DNA of 64,000 nt from Streptomyces sporangiiformans (GTDB taxonomy: Bacteria; Actinomycetota; Actinomycetes; Streptomycetales; Streptomycetaceae). The stretch is from NCBI RefSeq assembly GCF_005768555.2, contig NZ_VCHX02000168.1, positions 16,891-80,890 of the forward strand, in the 5' to 3' direction. Shown piece by piece: positions 58,865 through 64,000 of this stretch. Each line of letters begins with the position of its first letter. Position 1 is the stretch's first letter. Under the pieces are notes generated by a model. It made no database searches. It had not been told where the DNA came from and saw only the letters and a list, made by a program, of their open reading frames with translations. Both the position numbers and the translations under genes were made by a program.

Positions 58865-60037
58865 TCAGTCCCGCTCGCCCCGTTCCAGAATCAGACCCGA
58901 CGTGGGAACCCCCGTGCCCGCCGTGACCAGCACTCGGCGGGCGCCGGCTATCTGGTTCACGGACGTCCCGCGCAGCTGTCGTACCGCCTCCGCGATGCCG
59001 TTCATCCCATGCAGGTATGCCTCCCCGAGCTGGCCGCCGTGCGTGTTCAGGGGCAGCGGCTCCTCGGCGACGAAGTCCGCGGCCTCGCCGGGCTTGCAGA
59101 ACCCGAACTCCTCGAGCTGCATCAGCACGAACGGCGTGAAGTGGTCGTACAGAATCCCCACGTCGATCTCGGCCGGCGTCAGCCCGGACGTGCGCCACAA
59201 CTGCCGCGCCACCACACCCATCTCCGGCAGCCCTGTCAGATCGTCGCGGTAGAAGCTGGTCATCTGCTCCTGCCCCCGGCCCGCGCCCTGCGCGGCCGCG
59301 GTGATCACGGCGGGCGGATGCGGCAGATCGCGCGCCCGCTCCACCGAGGTGACGACCAGGGCCTGGCCGCCGTCGGTCTCCTGGCAGCAGTCCAGCAACC
59401 GCAGCGGCTCGACGATCCAGCGCGAGGCGGCATGGTCGGCGAGCGTGATCGGTCTGCCGTGGAAGTACGCCGCCGGGTTGGTCGCCGCGTACTTCCGGTC
59501 CAGGACCGCGACGTGCCCGAACGCCTCGGGTCCCAGGCCGTAGGTGTAGAGATAGCGCTGGGCCGCCATCGCCACCCAGGACGCCGGCGTGAGCAGCCCG
59601 AACGGCAACGACCAGCCGAGCGCCGCGCCCTCGGCCGACGGCTCCCTCCGCTGCACCCCGGAACCGAATCTCCGCCCCGACCGCTCGTTGAACGCCCGGT
59701 AACAGACCACGACCTCGGCCACCCCGGCCGCCACCGCGAGCGCGGCCTGCTGGACGGTCGCGCAGGCCGCGCCGCCCCCGTAGTGGATCCGCGAGAAGAA
59801 GGACAGGTCCCCCATGCCGGCCGCCTGGGCGACGGTGATCTCCGGACTGGTGTCCATCGTGAACGTCACCATGCCGTCGACATCGGCCGCCGTGAGCCCC
59901 GCGTCGTCGAGCGCGGCCCGCACCGCCTCCACCGCCAGCCGCAGCTCACTGCGGCCCGAGTCCTTGGAGAACTCTGTGGCCCCGATCCCGACGACCGCCG
60001 CCCGGCCGCCCAGAGAGTCCCTCGTCCGTACGCTCAT
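58865..60037 (-). CDS. Thiolase-fold lipid-transfer protein, Ltp2-like
   Basis: A 390-residue thiolase-superfamily protein: AAVVGIGATEFSKDSGRSELRLAVEAVRAALDDAGL, YGGGAACATVQQAALAVAAG, LYDHFTPFVLMQLEEFGFC, LPLNTHGGQLGEAYLHGMNG. It matches the SCPx/Ltp group; mycobacterial Ltp2 performs retro-aldol cleavage of the C17 side chain of steroid acyl-CoA together with the DUF35 domain of ChsH2. Last gene of the five-gene operon, ATGA overlap with ChsH1-like gene. Confidence 0.9.
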   Translation of the reverse strand: MSVRTRDSLGGRAAVVGIGATEFSKDSGRSELRLAVEAVRAALDDAGLTAADVDGMVTFTMDTSPEITVAQAAGMGDLSFFSRIHYGGGAACATVQQAALAVAAGVAEVVVCYRAFNERSGRRFGSGVQRREPSAEGAALGWSLPFGLLTPASWVAMAAQRYLYTYGLGPEAFGHVAVLDRKYAATNPAAYFHGRPITLADHAASRWIVEPLRLLDCCQETDGGQALVVTSVERARDLPHPPAVITAAAQGAGRGQEQMTSFYRDDLTGLPEMGVVARQLWRTSGLTPAEIDVGILYDHFTPFVLMQLEEFGFCKPGEAADFVAEEPLPLNTHGGQLGEAYLHGMNGIAEAVRQLRGTSVNQIAGARRVLVTAGTGVPTSGLILERGERD

Positions 60038-60489
60038 GGCCGGCTCACCCGGTCGGCGCCGCCCGGAAGCACCAGGGTCACCGTCCCCGTGACGTGCTTG
60101 CCAATGCCGTTGGTCCCGACGACCCTCACCGTGACCGTGTCGCCCTCGGCTTCCTCGACGGTGCCGGTCAGCACCATCGTGTCGCCCGGGTAGTTGGGCG
60201 CCCCCAGCCTGATCGCCACCTTGCGGAGAACTGCCGTTGGGCCGAAGTGATCGGTGATGTAGCGGCCGACGAGCCCGTTGGTCGTCAGGATGTTCATGAA
60301 GATGTCGGGGGAGCCCTTCTCCCGCGCGAGCTCCGCGTCGTGGTGCACGTCCTGGTAGTCGCGCGACGCGATGGCCCCGGCGACGATGAGCGTGCGGGTG
60401 ATCTCGATCTCCAGCGGCGGCAGCGTGTCCCCGGTACGCACTGACCCCACCGGCCCCATCGCCCCCACGGGCGTCGCGTCGATGTTCAT
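60034..60489 (-). CDS. MaoC-like enoyl-CoA hydratase subunit, ChsH1-like
   Basis: A 151-residue hot-dog-fold hydratase. The catalytic pair Asp44-x4-His49 is in SRDYQDVHHD. In mycobacteria the equivalent ChsH1 supplies the catalytic residues to a heterodimer with ChsH2. Its ATG overlaps the acyl-CoA dehydrogenase stop by 4 bp and its stop overlaps the ltp2 start. Confidence 0.9.
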   Translation of the reverse strand: MNIDATPVGAMGPVGSVRTGDTLPPLEIEITRTLIVAGAIASRDYQDVHHDAELAREKGSPDIFMNILTTNGLVGRYITDHFGPTAVLRKVAIRLGAPNYPGDTMVLTGTVEEAEGDTVTVRVVGTNGIGKHVTGTVTLVLPGGADRVSRP

Positions 60490-61673
60490 GCGTCCCCCTC
60501 CTCTCCCTGCACGATCAACTCCCCCAGTTCCTGGAGCACTTCGCTCCCGCACCCCAGATACGCGTCCAGCTGCCGCCCCCACAGAAAGTGCCGGTGCACG
60601 GGATGGTCGAGGTCGGCCCCCATGCCACCGTGCAGATGCTGGCCCGTGTGGACGACGCGCTGCCCCGCCTCGGACGCCCACCACGCGGCGGTCAGCGCGT
60701 GCGTGCCGTATTCCAGACCCTCGTCGCGCCGCCACGCCGCCTCGTACGCCGTGACTCGTATCGCCTCCGTGTCCATGTACGCGTCGGCGGCCCGGAGTTG
60801 GACCCCTTGCTTGGCCGCCAGGGGCCGCCCGAACTGCTCGCGGGTGTTGGTGTGCTCCACGGCCCGGGCCAGCGAACCCGCGCACACTCCGGCCTGCAGC
60901 CCCGCAAAGGCGGTACGAGCGGTGGCGAGCACGTCGTCATAGACCCGAGCGTCGCGCACCCTTTCGCTGCGCACCCTGTGGCCGTGCACGCTGTCGTCGT
61001 GCAGGCTGTCGTCGCGCACGGCGCCGTCGTGCATCCCGACGTCATACACGCCTGCGCCGGACCCCCCGCCGCCGTCCCCGCCCTCGTCTCGCGTCGAGCC
61101 TGTGCTCGGCCCGAGCCGCTCCGCCGGTGTGCCGTCCAGCGTCAGCCGCCCCGCCGACCAGGGCGCCGTCAGCTCGACGGGCTCGCACCGCGCGTCGGCG
61201 GTCCGCACCAGCCACAGTCGGCGCTCGTCGTCCGCGACCAGGACGTGCGTGGCGTCGCGGAGCCACGGCACCACGGCCACGGTCCCGCTCAACTCGCCGC
61301 GCGTGTCCACCCGTACGGCGGCCTCGGGAAGTGCTCCGGTCACCACCACCGTCCCGTCCCCGATGTCCGGCAGCAGCCGCTCCCGCTGCTCCGCCGAACC
61401 GTGAGCCGACACCGCCAACAGCCCGTACACACAGCTCGCCGCGAACGGCACCTGGGCTGTCGTCCGTCCCTGTTCCTCCAGCAGGAGCACCAGTCCGAGG
61501 AGCCCTATGTCCTCGACGGCGGCCACGAGCCCGGCTTCGCACAGCGTCTTCCACAGCTCGGCGTCGCTGCCCGGCCCGGCGGCAGCGAGCCGCTCATGCG
61601 TGGACAGGTCGCCGAAGATCCGCGCGGCGAGATCACGGGCCGCCGCCTGCCCCTCCGTGGGCGTGAAGTCCAT
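60486..61673 (-). CDS. Acyl-CoA dehydrogenase (short FadE28-like subunit)
   Basis: A 395-residue acyl-CoA dehydrogenase: N-terminal helical domain, beta-domain shortened, C-terminal helical domain (LATARTAFAGLQAGVCAGSLARAVEHTNTREQFGRPLAAKQGVQLRAADAYM). It resembles FadE28/29-type subunits that form alpha2beta2 enzymes. Residues about 190-247 contain an inserted Gly/Asp/His/Val/Arg low-complexity segment encoded by tandem repeats near 60956-61050. One nucleotide separates its ATG from the preceding TGA. Confidence 0.88.
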   Translation of the reverse strand: MDFTPTEGQAAARDLAARIFGDLSTHERLAAAGPGSDAELWKTLCEAGLVAAVEDIGLLGLVLLLEEQGRTTAQVPFAASCVYGLLAVSAHGSAEQRERLLPDIGDGTVVVTGALPEAAVRVDTRGELSGTVAVVPWLRDATHVLVADDERRLWLVRTADARCEPVELTAPWSAGRLTLDGTPAERLGPSTGSTRDEGGDGGGGSGAGVYDVGMHDGAVRDDSLHDDSVHGHRVRSERVRDARVYDDVLATARTAFAGLQAGVCAGSLARAVEHTNTREQFGRPLAAKQGVQLRAADAYMDTEAIRVTAYEAAWRRDEGLEYGTHALTAAWWASEAGQRVVHTGQHLHGGMGADLDHPVHRHFLWGRQLDAYLGCGSEVLQELGELIVQGEEGDA

Positions 61674-61674
61674 G

Positions 61675-62679
61675 TCAGCCCTCGCTCCCCTCGACGGCAC
61701 GGAAGACCGGCAGCTCCAACTCCTCGTCCGCCCGCAGGAATTCGAGCCGCACCGGCGTCCCGATCCGCACCTCGTCGTGCGGCACGCCCACCACGTTGCT
61801 GATCATCCGCACTCCCTCGGCGAGTTCGATCAGCGCCACCGCGTAGGGCCCCGCCGCGGCAGCGGCATGATCGGTCGCGGTGAAGGCGGGGAAGGGCGGG
61901 TGGTGCATCACCACATACGAGTAGACGGTTCCCTCGCCGCTCGCCTCGACCGTGTCCCACTTCGGGGACCCGCACGCGTTGCACCCCGGCAGCCAGGGAA
62001 AGCGCAGCGTCTTGCATCCGTCGCAGCGCTGGATCAGCAGCCGGTGCCGGGCCACGCCCTCCCAGAACCCGGCGTTGTCCCGGTTGACGACGGGACGGGG
62101 ACGCCTGGGACGCGCTGAGCTCTCCGAAGCCCCCTCCCGCCCTTGGGCCGCAGGCGCGTACTTGAGGATCCGGAACCTATGCGTCCCTGCCAGTTCACCT
62201 CCTGCCCGCACATCCATCCGTGTCGTGACGAAGTGCCCCGTGCCGAGCTTGGTCGTCTTGCGCTGCGAGACCGACTCGATCAGCGCGTCGAACGTGATCC
62301 GGTCGCCAGGCCGCAGCGGCCGCAGATACTCCTGCTCGCAGTCGGTGGCGACCACGGACGTGTAGCCCGCGCCGTCGAGCAGGCCGAGCAACTCGTCGAA
62401 CGCCTCCGAGCGTGCCGCGTGCCCGGACAGACCCCCCATCGTCCACGCCTGGAGCATGGTGGGCGGCGCCATGGCGTCCGGCCCCGCGTACGCCGGATTG
62501 GTGTCGCCCATCGCCTCGCACCAGTGGCGGATCATCGGCTCGTTGACCAGGTCCTTGCCCGCACCCCCGACGGCGGACGCCCGGCCCTCGTACGCCTTCA
62601 GCCGCGCATATACGTCCTCTGCAACGTCCTCGCTCACGTCCGCCCGCTCGTCGTCCGGGCCCACCCCCTCACCGCTCAC
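61675..62679 (-). CDS. MaoC-DUF35 fusion, ChsH2-like
   Basis: A 334-residue protein. N-terminal hot-dog domain (about 25-175) with NPAYAGPDAMAPPTMLQAW, lacking the catalytic His (Tyr in its place). C-terminal DUF35: zinc ribbon Cys219-x2-Cys222...Cys233-x2-Cys236 and an OB-fold. This is the domain order of mycobacterial ChsH2, which pairs with ChsH1 (hydratase) and Ltp2 (aldolase). GTG 62679 overlaps the previous stop as GTGA. Confidence 0.92.
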   Translation of the reverse strand: MSGEGVGPDDERADVSEDVAEDVYARLKAYEGRASAVGGAGKDLVNEPMIRHWCEAMGDTNPAYAGPDAMAPPTMLQAWTMGGLSGHAARSEAFDELLGLLDGAGYTSVVATDCEQEYLRPLRPGDRITFDALIESVSQRKTTKLGTGHFVTTRMDVRAGGELAGTHRFRILKYAPAAQGREGASESSARPRRPRPVVNRDNAGFWEGVARHRLLIQRCDGCKTLRFPWLPGCNACGSPKWDTVEASGEGTVYSYVVMHHPPFPAFTATDHAAAAAGPYAVALIELAEGVRMISNVVGVPHDEVRIGTPVRLEFLRADEELELPVFRAVEGSEG

Positions 62680-63860
62680 CGTCGCCCCCTCGTCATCCCG
62701 AGCCGCATCGTCGCCACGATCTCCCGCTGCACCTCGCTCACCCCGCCCCCGAACGTGTTGATCTGCGCCGCCCTGTTCATCCGCTCCAGCTCGCCGTCCC
62801 CGAACGCCCCCGGCGAACCCGAGCGGACCAGCCCGTCCGCTCCCACAATTTCCTGACACATTCGGTACACCGCGACCGCCGATTCGGTTCCCACGAATTT
62901 CACGCCGCTCGCATCACCGGGCGCCGGCCGACCGGCCCCGACATCCCCCACCAAACGCCAGTTGAGCAGGCGCGATGCCGCCAGCCGGGCATGCGCCTCG
63001 GCCAGCCTCGACCGCACCCACGGCTCGTCAACCCTGCGCCGTCCCGTCACCGGATCAGGCGTACGGGCGGCGGCCAGCGCGGCCGCGTAGAAATCCTCGG
63101 CCTGCATGCCGATCGCCGCGAGCGCGACCCGCTCGTGGTTGAGCTGGTTGGTGATGAGGCCCCAGCCTCCGTTCTCCTCGCCGACGAGATTGCCCGCCGG
63201 GACGCGGATGCCGTCGTAGTACGTGGCGGTCGTGGTCAGCCCACCGACCGTCTCGATCGGTGTCCACGAGAAACCGGGGGCGTCGGTGGGCACGAGCAGG
63301 ATCGAGATGCCCTTGTGCTTGGGCGCTTCGGGATCGGTACGGCAGGCGAGCCAGATCCAGTCGGCGTGCTGCGCGTTGGAGGTGAAGACCTTCTGGCCGT
63401 CGATGAGCCAGTCACCGCGGCCTTCACGCCCCTTCTCCGCATCCACCCGCACGGCCCGGGTCCGCAGCGACGCCAGATCCGTGCCGGCTGACGGCTCGCT
63501 GTACCCGATCGCGAACACGAGTTCCCCGCGCAGGATCCGCGGCAGGAAGAAGTCCTTCTGCTCCTCGGTGCCGTACTTCATCAGTGTCGGACCGACCGTG
63601 TTCAGCGTCACCATCGACACCGGCGCACCGGCCCGGTAGGCCTCGTCGAAGAACACGAACTGCTCGTCGGCGCCTCGCCCTTGGCCTCCGTACTCGACGG
63701 GCCAGCCCAGCCCGAGCCATCCGTCGGCGCCGATCCGCCGCAGAAGCGCCCGCTGTCGCCCCGAGTCTGCGGGCGGCGGCCCGTCCGGCATCAGGTCACG
63801 GAAGTACGTACGGAGTTCGGCGCGCAGGCGTCGCTGGCGCTCGGTAGGGGCGAGGTGCAC
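62676..63860 (-). CDS. Acyl-CoA dehydrogenase (FadE29-like subunit)
   Basis: A 394-residue acyl-CoA dehydrogenase with classical motifs: FAIGYSEPSAGTDLASL (FAD/substrate), WLIDGQKVFTSNAQHADW and the C-terminal GGVSEVQREIVA. First gene of the five-gene operon. Paired with the shorter dehydrogenase two genes downstream it could form a FadE28-FadE29-type heterotetramer. Start GTG 63860; GGGAGGG lies nine bases upstream. Confidence 0.93.
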   Translation of the reverse strand: MHLAPTERQRRLRAELRTYFRDLMPDGPPPADSGRQRALLRRIGADGWLGLGWPVEYGGQGRGADEQFVFFDEAYRAGAPVSMVTLNTVGPTLMKYGTEEQKDFFLPRILRGELVFAIGYSEPSAGTDLASLRTRAVRVDAEKGREGRGDWLIDGQKVFTSNAQHADWIWLACRTDPEAPKHKGISILLVPTDAPGFSWTPIETVGGLTTTATYYDGIRVPAGNLVGEENGGWGLITNQLNHERVALAAIGMQAEDFYAAALAAARTPDPVTGRRRVDEPWVRSRLAEAHARLAASRLLNWRLVGDVGAGRPAPGDASGVKFVGTESAVAVYRMCQEIVGADGLVRSGSPGAFGDGELERMNRAAQINTFGGGVSEVQREIVATMRLGMTRGRR

Positions 63861-63897
63861 GGTGAGCGGCCCTCCCGACCTCGTACGAACAAGGGTT

Positions 63898-63930
63898 TCT
63901 GACTGTCCGTCAGATACCTGGGAGTGTCAA
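63898..63930 (-). promoter_or_regulatory. Promoter with operator over the -10, acyl-CoA operon
   Basis: On the minus strand, -35 TTGACA (63930-63925), 17 bp, -10 GACAGT (63907-63902). The inverted repeat TCTGAC-N5-GTCAGA (63898-63914) covers the -10, so a dimeric repressor bound there would block initiation. Confidence 0.6.
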
Positions 63931-64000
63931 GGTCACCGCGAAAACGCCCGCGCGGCGGCGCCGAAGCACCGCCGCGCAGACCCCTTGCACCCCCACCCCC

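Overview
The window is a high-GC actinobacterial chromosome segment, almost certainly Streptomyces. The signs are GTG/TTG starts, strong third-position GC, paired sporulation-type sigma factors (SigF and SigN type), a SpoIIE-type multi-sensor phosphatase, an SSI-type protease inhibitor and a consensus actinobacterial parS centromere site. From memory, the order upp - tadA - tRNA-Ser - sigF - sigN - MarR/MFS matches the SCO4034-SCO4041 neighbourhood of S. coelicolor. With parS, this suggests core chromosome on one flank of oriC. That placement is inference. I see no prophage, transposase or CRISPR array.

Layout. 0.2-9.9 kb: a GAF/PAS/PP2C/ATPase regulatory phosphatase, a lone RutA-type pyrimidine oxygenase, a large protein of unknown function (4775-6424), an NDH-2-like flavoprotein, a lipoprotein beta-carbonic anhydrase and a secreted SMP-30-like propeller protein. 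9.9-16.1 kb: a hexuronate/aldonate catabolic operon (ManD-type dehydratase, UxuB-type reductase, MHS transporter, idonate-type dehydrogenase), divergent from a GntR regulator with tandem UxuR-like boxes between them. 16.2-22.6 kb: a TetR regulator, a CopC-CopD copper protein, an SDR/cupin pair, a truncated penicillin acylase behind an iron box, a HhH-GPD glycosylase and an HdeD-like membrane protein.

22.8-29.5 kb: conserved housekeeping and developmental block with a small ParB-like-fold candidate, a LytR_C protein, upp, tadA and its partner, tRNA-Ser(CGA), a Dabb protein, sigF and sigN. 29.5-37.8 kb: lipoprotein, MarR - MFS (fused to beta-sandwich repeats) - YceI operon, a PPOX/F420 protein and a DHA2 pump/TetR pair. 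37.9-44.5 kb: a two-component system co-transcribed with a GT2-GtrA protein and a GT39 mannosyltransferase-like protein, preceded by five 11-bp direct repeats. 44.5-50.4 kb: a more variable stretch (DUF2797, a small secreted nuclease-toxin-like protein with a small follower, a shortened MFS gene, a VOC protein and a lipoprotein) ending at tRNA-Arg(ACG) and tRNA-Ser(GCT).

50.6-56.05 kb: an SSI inhibitor and a 1540-residue PAS/pseudokinase/pseudo-receiver protein. Its gene ends next to a 50-bp perfect palindrome that contains parS. 56.07-64 kb: an acyl-CoA ligase, a SigE-type ECF sigma factor and a five-gene acyl-CoA operon with the gene set of the mycobacterial igr operon (two short acyl-CoA dehydrogenases, ChsH2-like, ChsH1-like and Ltp2-like), driven from a TTGACA promoter with an operator over its -10.

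Two features recur. Operon partners overlap by 4 bp (NTGA) at eight or more junctions. At least five genes have a -10 hexamer exactly six bases before the start codon, predicting leaderless mRNAs.
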